Below, in pieces: positions 26,133 through 33,816 of a stretch of 64,000 nt of DNA. Location: the NCBI RefSeq assembly GCF_036186745.1, contig NZ_CP108086.1, forward strand, positions 1,984,001-2,048,000. The letters run 5' to 3'. The stretch comes from Microbispora hainanensis (GTDB lineage: Bacteria > Actinomycetota > Actinomycetes > Streptosporangiales > Streptosporangiaceae). A program made the translations under genes and the position numbers. Below the pieces are notes generated by a model, which made no database searches, was not told where the DNA came from, and worked only from the letters and a program-made list of their open reading frames with translations. Each line of letters opens with the position of its first letter. Within the stretch, counting starts at the first letter, position 1.

Positions 26133-26784
26133 CGCCCACCTCCGCGTACAGGAGAGACAGGATCTGTTCGAGGTCGCGTACGGCCACCGCCCCGGGAGCG
26201 GGCTCCGCCGTGTGGACGTGCAGGGTCGTCAGGCCCGCGCCGACCGCCGACGCCACCCCGTGCGCGGAGTCCTCCAGCACCACGGCCGCGCCGGGGTCGA
26301 GCCCCCAGTGCGCGCACGCGTACGCGTAGAAGGCCGGGTCGGGCTTGCTCGCCGGGACGTCGTCGCTGGTGAGCACGCCCCTGAAGTACGCGCCCAGCGA
26401 GCAGGCGGCGAGCACCCGCGCGACCGACGCCCGGCTGCCGCTGGTGACGAGGTAGGCGTCGCGGCCGGCGGCGACCAGGCGGCCGAGCAGTCGCCGCGCG
26501 CCGGGGAACACCGCCACCACGCCGGCCCGCTCGCGGTAGAGCCGCTGCTTCAGCCGGGCCAGCCGGTCCGCCTCCCCGGTCTCGCCCAGCAGGCGCACCG
26601 CCACCTCGCGGGTGCTCGCGCCCGCGTGGTCGGCGTAGCGGAAGGACGCGAGCCGATCGGGCGCGACCTCGGCGATGGCCTGCCGGAACGCCGCCTCGTG
26701 CGCCGGGCAGGAGTCCACCAGCGTGCCGTCGAGGTCGAAGAGCCAGACGCGGCGGGCGCACGCGTCCGCCAGGACCGCCGTCAT
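26122..26784 (-). CDS. HAD-superfamily phosphatase / phosphomutase
   Basis: 220-residue HAD subfamily IA enzyme. Motif I is WLFDLDGTLVDS (nucleophile Asp), motif II is TSGSRAS, motif III is the Lys in SKPDP, and motif IV is VVLEDSAHGV. The cap domain type fits phosphoglycolate phosphatase or beta-phosphoglucomutase relatives. The ATG at 26784 overlaps the CofD-like stop by 4 bases. It probably supplies or dephosphorylates the intermediate used by the adjacent NTP transferase. Confidence 0.9.
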   Translation of the reverse strand: MTAVLADACARRVWLFDLDGTLVDSCPAHEAAFRQAIAEVAPDRLASFRYADHAGASTREVAVRLLGETGEADRLARLKQRLYRERAGVVAVFPGARRLLGRLVAAGRDAYLVTSGSRASVARVLAACSLGAYFRGVLTSDDVPASKPDPAFYAYACAHWGLDPGAAVVLEDSAHGVASAVGAGLTTLHVHTAEPAPGAVAVRDLEQILSLLYAEVGGAC

Positions 26785-27980
26785 CGGGCCCGCGCCAAGG
26801 CCGCCTCGTCCCTGATGGCGAGCAGGGCCTCGGCCGTGCGTTCCGCGTGGTGCACGCCGCGGTGATCCAGGTCGGCGCCGATCCAGCGGGCCCCCGCCCA
26901 TTCCCCCCGGTCGAGCACGCCGTACGGCACCGCCGGGGCGTCCGGCGTGGACGCGTGATGGCTCAGCACGTGGGTCACCAGCCGCCGCTCGTTGCGGGGA
27001 TCACCGAGGTAGGCCAGCGTGCGGTCCACGAGGTCGGGCGCGCTCAGCCCCCGGACGTCGTGGTCGTTGCGGGTGTTGACGACGAACACCTTGGCCGCCG
27101 CCCGGCTCCGCGCGACGGCGTCGGCCACGCCCGGCGTGAGATAGCTGGGCAGGAGCGAGGAGTGCGGGGTGCCGGGGCCATAGACGATGAGGTCGGCGTC
27201 GCGGATCGCCGCGAGCGCCCGCGGGTTCGGCGTCACCTCGGCGCGCTCGCGGCGCAGGACCTCCCTGGTCCACGCGGGCGGCAGCGCCTCCAGCTCGGCC
27301 CGCCGCCGCGCGCCGAGCGGCTCGCGCAGCAGGAACAGGTCGGTGATCGCTCCGGGGCCCTGCGGCGCGACGATCTCGGCCTCGTCGGCCAGCAGGCCGC
27401 CGTCGCGCCGGAGCGCGGCCAGGAAGGCGTTCTCCCCGTTGGTCACGTTGAGCAGCCGTACGGGTGAGCCGAACGTTCGGGCGCAGGCCTCGACGGCGGC
27501 GTTGAAGTCCCGGCCGAGCCGCAGGTAGGCCCCCGCGAACACGAGGTTGCCGAGCGCGCAGTCGGAAAGGTCGAGCCCGTGCGGATAGGCGGCGAGCCGC
27601 CGGGCGAACACGCGCAGGTCGGCCGTGACGGCCTCGCGGGCCGCCTCCGGCAGCGCCGCGAACCGGCCGCGCCGCGCGGTGATCGACTCGATGACGGCGG
27701 CGAGCCCCGCGGGCGTCGTCCCGCCCGGCAGCCGGTGGTCGAGCACGGCCGCCAGCGCGGCCTGCGCCGGATCGGCGGGATCGAGGTGGAGCAGGAGGTT
27801 CTTGCGGAAGTCCGACGGCCCGAGCATCCCGGGCAGATAGCGCCGCAGCGCGCCGGTGGAAAGGCCGTTGTCGTAGCCGTTCACGATCAGCGACAGGACG
27901 ACGCCCGGAGCGCCCAGCATGCCCCTCGCGATGCCGGCCGCCCCTCGTCCGCCGCAGAACATCGTCACCGCGACGTTCAT
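26781..27980 (-). CDS. CofD/YvcK-like (2-phospho-L-lactate transferase family) protein
   Basis: 399-residue member of the CofD/YvcK superfamily. The N-terminal glycine-rich loop FCGGRGAAGIARGM and the family segment NGYDNGLSTGALRRYLPGML are visible, as are LGNLVFAGAYL and the YGPGTPHSSLLPSYL motif. CofD transfers a phospholactyl group from a nucleotide-activated donor. YvcK relatives are regulatory proteins that bind UDP-sugars. Here the gene is locked into a glycan operon next to a nucleotidyltransferase, so a role in making or transferring a phospho-linked decoration is suggested (inference). ATG 27980 overlaps the GT2 stop. Confidence 0.85.
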   Translation of the reverse strand: MNVAVTMFCGGRGAAGIARGMLGAPGVVLSLIVNGYDNGLSTGALRRYLPGMLGPSDFRKNLLLHLDPADPAQAALAAVLDHRLPGGTTPAGLAAVIESITARRGRFAALPEAAREAVTADLRVFARRLAAYPHGLDLSDCALGNLVFAGAYLRLGRDFNAAVEACARTFGSPVRLLNVTNGENAFLAALRRDGGLLADEAEIVAPQGPGAITDLFLLREPLGARRRAELEALPPAWTREVLRRERAEVTPNPRALAAIRDADLIVYGPGTPHSSLLPSYLTPGVADAVARSRAAAKVFVVNTRNDHDVRGLSAPDLVDRTLAYLGDPRNERRLVTHVLSHHASTPDAPAVPYGVLDRGEWAGARWIGADLDHRGVHHAERTAEALLAIRDEAALARAR

Positions 27981-28771
27981 CGGCTCTCCTCACGCGCCGC
28001 CGGCCTGCGCAGGACCCCCCGGCGCAGCAGCCAGTGGCGATAGCCGAGATAGGCGACGAACAGAGCCCGGTCGCGGGCGCCGCGCCAGTATCGCCAGCCG
28101 CGCGCGCCGCCGCCGCGCTCCCGGTGCTCTATCGGGACCTCCACCCACGCGTGGCCCATCTCGGCGACCCGCGCGGTGATCTCGGTCGAGCAGTTCATCC
28201 CGGCCGACTCCAGCGGCAGCGACCGGAAGAGCGGGCCGTGCACCACCTTGAAGATCGAGTTGAAGTCGCGGTAGCGCGTGTGGTGGAGCAGGTTGCTGAC
28301 CGCGCCGCTGGCCGCCGACCCCCATCGGTAGGCCAGGCCGTCGGCCTTCCTGATCCGTGCCCCGGAGAACGCCAGGGCCTCCCCTGCCTGGAGGCGCGGC
28401 AGGATGCGATCGAGGTTGGCGATCGGAAACTGGCCGTCGGAGTCGAGCAGCACCACCCAGTCGAGCCGGGTATGGGCGATCGCGGCGGCGATGGCCGCGC
28501 CCGCGCCGCGGTTGCGCTCGAACGTGACGACGACGAGCCGCGGGCACCGTTCCCGCAGGCCGGCCAGGATCTCGCCGGTCGCGTCGCGGCTCCCGTCGTC
28601 GCAGACCACGATCTCCCAGTCGCCCACGGCCGGGGCGTTCTCCAGGTAGTCCTGCCACTCGCCCACCACCGCCGCGATGGTCTCCGCCTCGTTGTACGCG
28701 GGCGCGGCCACGGAGATGTCGACGGGGATGCCGACGGGGATGCCGACTGTGCTGTTCACGGAGGTGCTCAC
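27977..28771 (-). CDS. Family 2 glycosyltransferase (dolichol-phosphate mannosyltransferase-like)
   Basis: 264-residue GT-A transferase: VAAPAYNEAETIAAVVGEW, VVCDDGSRD and VLLDSDGQFPI (DxD) are followed by FNSIFKVV and AEMGHAWVEVPIEHRER. This is the polyprenyl-phosphate sugar synthase pattern, although no C-terminal helices follow. It may load the lipid carrier that the flippase exports. GTG 28771 overlaps the membrane-protein stop by 4 bases. The N-terminus has a short VGIPVGIPVD repeat. Confidence 0.9.
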   Translation of the reverse strand: MSTSVNSTVGIPVGIPVDISVAAPAYNEAETIAAVVGEWQDYLENAPAVGDWEIVVCDDGSRDATGEILAGLRERCPRLVVVTFERNRGAGAAIAAAIAHTRLDWVVLLDSDGQFPIANLDRILPRLQAGEALAFSGARIRKADGLAYRWGSAASGAVSNLLHHTRYRDFNSIFKVVHGPLFRSLPLESAGMNCSTEITARVAEMGHAWVEVPIEHRERGGGARGWRYWRGARDRALFVAYLGYRHWLLRRGVLRRPAAREESR

Positions 28772-29472
28772 GGCTCCCCCGCGCCCAGCAGGCGGCCGAT
28801 CCAGCGGTCGAGGGGCAGCAGGTTGACCCCGATGATGACCGGGACGTGCACGAGCGCGAACACGATCGTCGCGCCGAACGAGATCGGCCCCCCGGTGAAG
28901 AGGTTGATGTGCGGCGCGTCGATGACCTCGGGGATGCCGACCGGGTTGACGACGAACCACATGATGTCGAGGAAGCCCGAGAACACGATGAGGACCCCGC
29001 TCAGCATGATCTTCAGGGTGCGGCCCGGGGTGCCCCCGCCGATGCGGTAGGCGGCGGCCACCGTGAGCACGATGCCGGGATAGAGCAGCAGATAGAGGTG
29101 CGTGTAGAAGCTGTCGCCCTGGGCCCGCGCGCCGTCGCCGTAGTAGAACCAGCTGATCCGCGGGATGAGATAGCCGGTGAAGAAGACGAACGGCACGTAG
29201 AGCAGCCAGTTCAGCCGGGGAGACACCCAGGGGAAGACCGCGATGGCCACGCACAGGCAGGCGAACGCGACCAGCTTGGCCACCAGTTCCCAGGGCGAGC
29301 CGATCTCCCTGGCGTGCGGCGTGGCCAGCCACACGAAGGCGAACCCGAGCGCCCCGACGGCCAGGGCCATCCACCACAGGTGGGGCGCCCAGGGGCGGGA
29401 GCCGGCGCGGACGACGTCCGCCGGGACATCTCCGTCGAGCCGGGACGGAGGACTTTTGCCGAATGCCGTCAT
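28768..29472 (-). CDS. Polytopic membrane protein, first gene of the glycan operon
   Basis: 234-residue protein that I do not recognise. From about residue 33 it has six hydrophobic segments, with conserved-looking motifs GYLIPRISWFYYGDGARAQG and NPVGIPEVIDAPHINLFTGG between them. ATG 29472 is preferred over a longer frame reaching 29571 because GAAGG lies just upstream and the extra residues are Cys/Arg-rich and unlike a membrane-protein start. Lead position in the operon and periplasm-facing loops suggest a structural or glycan-modifying role, but nothing more can be said. Confidence 0.75.
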   Translation of the reverse strand: MTAFGKSPPSRLDGDVPADVVRAGSRPWAPHLWWMALAVGALGFAFVWLATPHAREIGSPWELVAKLVAFACLCVAIAVFPWVSPRLNWLLYVPFVFFTGYLIPRISWFYYGDGARAQGDSFYTHLYLLLYPGIVLTVAAAYRIGGGTPGRTLKIMLSGVLIVFSGFLDIMWFVVNPVGIPEVIDAPHINLFTGGPISFGATIVFALVHVPVIIGVNLLPLDRWIGRLLGAGEP

Positions 29473-29553
29473 GGAGACGCGGCACCTTCCTTCCAACGTG
29501 CCCTTCGGGCAGGCGTGCCGGATGGCGCTGCGGAGAATGCAGCCGGGCGGAGC

Positions 29554-29565
29554 GGGAGCGCTCCC
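29554..29565 (-). promoter_or_regulatory. CebR-like LacI-family operator upstream of the glycan operon
   Basis: GGGAGCGCTCCC, matching the CebR/CelR box TGGGAGCGCTCCCA at 13 of 14 positions (C in place of the first T). It lies 82 bases upstream of the first gene of the eight-gene operon. Confidence 0.65.
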
Positions 29566-29572
29566 ACGCATT

Positions 29573-30041
29573 ATGTCATTCTCATCAAGAAATGCGTCCG
29601 GAATATCAGATATTGGGCGCTAGGTGCGGACATTTACCACATCTGCGCTGGTCAGACATGATGCCTGGCAGAGAAATTGTACTGATGGGTAGTTGAATCC
29701 GGCGCTATCTCCCCAATTCACGTGCGTTACGGACAATGTCAACCGTGTTTGCGGACGTATGTCAATTCCGGTCCGACACTATTCGGTCCGTCCGCAATAC
29801 GGGAAATGCCCTATCGGCCCGCACCGGGCTCGGCCGGCGGAGCGCCCGGCGGGGCTGGCGAGCTCGGCGGGGCGTCCGTGAGCGTCCCGCGAGGGTGAGC
29901 AGCAGCCTCGTACGGCCCGCTGCCCGCTTAGCCCATGACGACGGCCGGCGTCCCGGGGGCCATACGCAGGCAGGCGTGACGGGGCGACCTCGTGAGGGTG
30001 ATGAACGTTTCACGGAATCTTGTCGCCACCCCGCTCTCAGG
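29573..30041. other. Intergenic region, divergent promoters; no gene seen
   Basis: About 470 bases, locally A/T-richer than the surroundings (29570-29800), with no credible coding frame. It should hold the promoter of the minus-strand glycan operon. Confidence 0.6.
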
Positions 30042-30087
30042 TTAATTTGTTTGGCCAATTGACGAACTAACTGACGTCGTCGACACT
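30042..30087 (+). promoter_or_regulatory. Promoter and XylR-like operator of the GH42 importer operon
   Basis: An imperfect inverted repeat TTAATTTGT (30042-30050) / ACGAACTAA (30062-30070) resembles ROK-family XylR operators (TTAGTTTGT ... ACAAACTAA). A -35-like TTGACG (30059-30064) lies within it, 17 bases from a weak -10 GACACT (30082-30087). Confidence 0.5.
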
Positions 30088-30124
30088 CCGAGAAAAACCC
30101 CCCGTTCCCGGAAGGATCGCACCA

Positions 30125-31789
30125 ATGAGCCAACCGCCCGGCGGCCCCCTGACCAGCCGCCGCGGATTCCTCGGACTGGTCGGCGCGGGCGCGCTCGCCG
30201 CCGCAGGTCTCACCGGCTGCGCGGCCAAGAAGGAAGTGTCCAAGGGCACCGCCGTCGCCGCCGACAAGCTGAAGGGCCTCGTGCCCACCCGCGTGCCGTT
30301 CCAGGTGCCCGGCCTGTCGCCCGACCTGCCGGGCTCCGAATTCGTCGAACCCGGCTTCCTGACCAGGCCGGGCACGATGGTCCAGGCCGTCGCCGCCAAG
30401 CCGATCACCAGCGGCGCGGAGGTGAAGGTCATGACCCCGCTGTGGGGCACCGTCCCTCCCGGCCTCGGCGAGAACTCCTACTACGACGCCGTCAACGAGC
30501 GGCTCGGCGGAGCCGTCCGGTTCAACATCTCCGACGGCAACACCTACGTCGACAAGCTGAACACGATCCTGGCCAGCGGCGACGTCCCCGACATGATCCA
30601 GATCCCGGGCTGGAACCTGATCAGCATCGCTCACTTCACCGAGGCGGCCAACAAGCTCTTCGCCGACCTGTCGCCCTACCTCGCGGGCGACAAGGCCAAG
30701 GAGTTCCCGCTGCTGGCCAGCTACGACACCGCCGCGTGGGAGTACGGCGTGTTCGGCGGCGTGCTCCAGGGCATCCCGTGGCAGAACGCGCCCTATCCGT
30801 TCGCCACCGTCGTGCGTCAGGACATCCTCGACGAGCTCGGCCTGCCCGCGCCCACGAGCGCCGACGACCTGCTCACGCTGGGCAAGGAGCTGACCGACCC
30901 GAAGAAGAAGCGCTGGGCGTTCGGCGGCATGGACCAGGAGGTCCAGCGGGCGTTCGGCGCCCCGCGCGAGTGGCGCAAGCAGCCCGACGGCACGCTGATC
31001 TACAAGTACGAGACGCCCGAGTGGCTGCAGTCGATCGAGCTGGTGACCAAGCTCTTCGAGGCCGGATATGTCCACCCGGACGTCGTGGCCAACCAGTTCG
31101 CCGACCACAAGGAGCCCTTCGGCGCCGGGCAGATCGTCATGTACAAGGACGGGATCGGCGCGATCCACGAGCTGTTCGGCCGGTTCCTGCCCGGCAACCC
31201 CAAGTTCAACGTGCGGGCGGTGGACCCCTACCCGGCCCACGCGGGCGGCAAGGTCATCGTCTGGCGCAACGAGCCCGCCGGCATGTTCTGCTTCATCAAG
31301 AAGGGCCTCGGCGACGCCCGTACGCGCGAGCTGATCGGCATCGCCAACTGGTGCTCCGCGCCGTACGGCACGCAGGAGTACGACCTGGTCAACAACGGCG
31401 TCGAGGGCAAGCACTTCACGATCAAGGACGGGCAGGTCCAGCAGACCGCGCTCGGCCGCAAGGAGTTCGCCCCGACGTACATGTTCCTGTCCGGGCGGCC
31501 CGGCGCGATCACCGAGAACCAGTACCCCGGCTACGTCGAGGCGTACCACGGCTGGCAGCAGACGGCTTCGCAATACCTGGAGAACGACCCGTTCGTCGGC
31601 ATCCGGGTCGAGGTGCCGTCGAAGATGGCCGCTCTCGTCAAGCCGACCGAGGACAAGATGAACGAGATCTTCCGCGGCAAGCGCCCGATCTCGGAGTGGG
31701 CCCAGATCGTCAAGGACTGGCAGGAGCAGGGCGGCAACGAGGCCCGCGAGTTCTACATGAAGGTCGCCAGGGAGAACGGCCGGCTGTGA
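30125..31789 (+). CDS. Tat lipoprotein substrate-binding protein of an oligosaccharide ABC importer
   Basis: 554-residue family 1 binding protein of the large (LplA-like) size class. Signal: SRRGFLGLVGAGALAAAGLTGC, a twin-arginine motif followed by a lipobox with the cysteine at about residue 32. The mature domain includes FNISDGNTYVDKLNTILASG and VPDMIQIPGW. It should deliver an oligosaccharide to the two LplB/LplC-type permeases that overlap it. With a GH42 beta-galactosidase behind, a beta-galactoside or galactan oligomer is the likely cargo (inference). No ATPase gene is in the operon. Confidence 0.92.
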   Translation: MSQPPGGPLTSRRGFLGLVGAGALAAAGLTGCAAKKEVSKGTAVAADKLKGLVPTRVPFQVPGLSPDLPGSEFVEPGFLTRPGTMVQAVAAKPITSGAEVKVMTPLWGTVPPGLGENSYYDAVNERLGGAVRFNISDGNTYVDKLNTILASGDVPDMIQIPGWNLISIAHFTEAANKLFADLSPYLAGDKAKEFPLLASYDTAAWEYGVFGGVLQGIPWQNAPYPFATVVRQDILDELGLPAPTSADDLLTLGKELTDPKKKRWAFGGMDQEVQRAFGAPREWRKQPDGTLIYKYETPEWLQSIELVTKLFEAGYVHPDVVANQFADHKEPFGAGQIVMYKDGIGAIHELFGRFLPGNPKFNVRAVDPYPAHAGGKVIVWRNEPAGMFCFIKKGLGDARTRELIGIANWCSAPYGTQEYDLVNNGVEGKHFTIKDGQVQQTALGRKEFAPTYMFLSGRPGAITENQYPGYVEAYHGWQQTASQYLENDPFVGIRVEVPSKMAALVKPTEDKMNEIFRGKRPISEWAQIVKDWQEQGGNEAREFYMKVARENGRL

Positions 31790-32829
31790 GCGCGAACGCG
31801 GACACGGGGAGCGTGGCGGAGGTCCGGCCCGGGGCGACCCAGGCCGGACCTGCCCCCGGCCCACAGAAGGACACGCAGAACGACACACAGAACGACACAC
31901 AGAACGACACGCGGCGCGACTCCTTCGCCGCGCGGCTGCGCCGCGACTGGCCGCTGCTGGTCATGGCCATGCCGATGCTGGTGCTCGTCACCGCCTTCTG
32001 GTGGGTGCCGGCGCTGGGCAACGTCATCGCCTTCCAGGACTACAACCCGTTCAGCGGCGGCATCCTGGGCAGCCCGATCATCGGCTTCACCAACTTCGCC
32101 CAGCTGTTCGGCGACCCGCAGTTCATCCGGGCGATCGTGAACACCCTGGGCATCACCGCGTTCCAGCTCGTCTTCTACTTCCCGGTGCCGATCGCGCTCG
32201 CGCTGCTGCTCAACAGCGTGGTCTCCGGGCGGCTGCGGGCGTTCATCCAGGGCGTCGTCTATCTGCCCCACTTCTTCTCGTGGGTGCTGGTGGTCGCGAT
32301 CTTCCAGCAGATGTTCGGCGGCGCCGGCCTCATCGCGCAGATCCTGCGCGACCACGGATACTCCGGGATCGACTGGATGACGAACTCCGACACGTTCATC
32401 CTGCTCGTGACCGCCGAGACGGTCTGGAAGGACGCCGGCTGGGGCGCGATCGTGTTCCTCGCCGCGCTCAGCACGATCGACCAGAACCTGTACGAGGCCG
32501 CCGCGGTCGACGGGGCCCGCCGCTGGCGCCGCATGTGGCACATCACGCTGCCGGGCCTGCGGCCGGTCATCGTGCTGCTGCTGATCCTGCGGCTCGGCGA
32601 CGCGCTCAACGTCGGCTTCGAGCAGTTCATGCTGCAGCGCGGCGCGGTCGGCAGCAAGGTGTCGGAGGTCTTCGACACCTTCGTCTACTGGTCCGGCCTG
32701 CGCACCGGCGACTTCGGCTACGGCGCGGCGGCCGGGCTGTTCAAGGGCCTGGTCGGGCTGGTGCTCATCCTGGTGGCCAACCGGGTGGCGCACGCCCTCG
32801 GCGAACGGGGGGTGTACTCCCGATCATGA
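31786..32829 (+). CDS. Oligosaccharide ABC transporter permease, LplB type
   Basis: 347-residue permease. GTG 31786 overlaps the binding-protein stop (GTGA). An unusual hydrophilic N-terminus of about 55 residues contains a DTQN repeat (31867-31910, 12-bp units) before the first helix (WPLLVMAMPMLVLVTAFWWV). The EAA loop reads EAAAVDGARRWRRMWHITLP near residue 235. The stop overlaps the next ATG by 4 bases. Confidence 0.93.
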   Translation: MSANADTGSVAEVRPGATQAGPAPGPQKDTQNDTQNDTQNDTRRDSFAARLRRDWPLLVMAMPMLVLVTAFWWVPALGNVIAFQDYNPFSGGILGSPIIGFTNFAQLFGDPQFIRAIVNTLGITAFQLVFYFPVPIALALLLNSVVSGRLRAFIQGVVYLPHFFSWVLVVAIFQQMFGGAGLIAQILRDHGYSGIDWMTNSDTFILLVTAETVWKDAGWGAIVFLAALSTIDQNLYEAAAVDGARRWRRMWHITLPGLRPVIVLLLILRLGDALNVGFEQFMLQRGAVGSKVSEVFDTFVYWSGLRTGDFGYGAAAGLFKGLVGLVLILVANRVAHALGERGVYSRS

Positions 32830-33737
32830 GCAAGACGAAGGTCTCCGGGCTCGCGCCCTGGGAGGAGCCGGGCTCGGTCGCGGGCCGGATCGGCAAGGGC
32901 GGCGCGCTCGCGCTCATCGTGCTCGCCGTGCTGCTGCCGCTCTACACGATCGTGCTGACCAGCCTGTCGTCGGCCGACACGGTGAACCGGGTCGGCGGCC
33001 TGGTGCTGGTGCCGGACGGCATCACGTTCGACGCGTACCGCCAGATCTTCTCCGACAGCGTGGTCAGCCGAGCGGTCCTGGTCAGCACCGGCGTCACCCT
33101 CGCCGGCACCGCGGTCAGCCTCGGCGTGAGCGTCCTCGGGGCGTACGCGCTGTCGCGGCCGGGCACCCTGTTCCACCGGCCGATCCTGTTCTGCGTGCTG
33201 CTGATGTTCGTGTTCTTCCCCGGCCTGATCCCGTCGTACCTGATGGTCGCCTCGCTCGGGCTGAAGGACTCGTACTGGTCGCTGATCCTGCCGTCGGCCG
33301 TGTCGGCGTTCAACGTCGTCGTGCTGCGGGCGTTCTTCATGAACATCCCGCGTGAGCTGCTCGACAGCGCCCGCATCGACGGCGCCGGGGAGTTCCGCAT
33401 CCTGTGGCGGATCGTGCTGCCGCTGTCGAAGGCCGTCACGGCGGTCATCGGCCTGTTCTACGCCGTCGGCTACTGGAACGCGTGGTTCAACGCCATGCTC
33501 TACATCGACGACACCCGCAAGTGGCCGCTGGCCCTGATCCTGCGGTCGTACGTCGTGGACTCCAACCCGCTGCCGACGGCCACCGTGGGCGTGAGCGGCT
33601 TCGGCCAGGTCGCGCCGCCCACGCTCGCGATCAAGATGGCCATCGTCGCCATCGCCGTCCTGCCCGCCCTGGTCATCTATCCGTTCGTCCAGCGTCACTT
33701 CACCAAGGGCGTCATCATCGGCGCCATCAAGGGCTGA
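32826..33737 (+). CDS. Oligosaccharide ABC transporter permease, LplC type
   Basis: 303-residue second permease, about six helices. The EAA-type loop is LLDSARIDGAGEFRILWRIV near residue 185. The C-terminal pattern AIVAIAVLPALVIYPFVQRH and FTKGVIIGAIKG is typical of LplC/YtcP-type permeases. ATG 32826 overlaps the previous stop (ATGA). A strong hairpin separates it from the GH42 gene. Confidence 0.94.
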   Translation: MSKTKVSGLAPWEEPGSVAGRIGKGGALALIVLAVLLPLYTIVLTSLSSADTVNRVGGLVLVPDGITFDAYRQIFSDSVVSRAVLVSTGVTLAGTAVSLGVSVLGAYALSRPGTLFHRPILFCVLLMFVFFPGLIPSYLMVASLGLKDSYWSLILPSAVSAFNVVVLRAFFMNIPRELLDSARIDGAGEFRILWRIVLPLSKAVTAVIGLFYAVGYWNAWFNAMLYIDDTRKWPLALILRSYVVDSNPLPTATVGVSGFGQVAPPTLAIKMAIVAIAVLPALVIYPFVQRHFTKGVIIGAIKG

Positions 33738-33765
33738 CGCCTCCCCGGCACTCCACCCCGCGACC

Positions 33766-33801
33766 CGACGCCCCGCCGCGCCTCCCACCGGCGGGGCGTC
33801 G
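33766..33801 (+). terminator. Intercistronic hairpin before the GH42 gene
   Basis: Perfect 13-bp stem CGACGCCCCGCCG / CGGCGGGGCGTCG with a 10-base loop. It lies 15 bases before the GH42 start, so it may partly terminate or stabilise the importer mRNA rather than end the operon. Confidence 0.7.
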
Positions 33802-33816
33802 CCCCGAAAGAAGGGC

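Noticed and set aside
25356-27980. A genuine F420 biosynthesis cluster (CofC/CofD)
   Set aside because: No FbiB/FbiC-type genes, and the two genes are embedded in a glycosyltransferase operon; used only as a mechanistic analogy.
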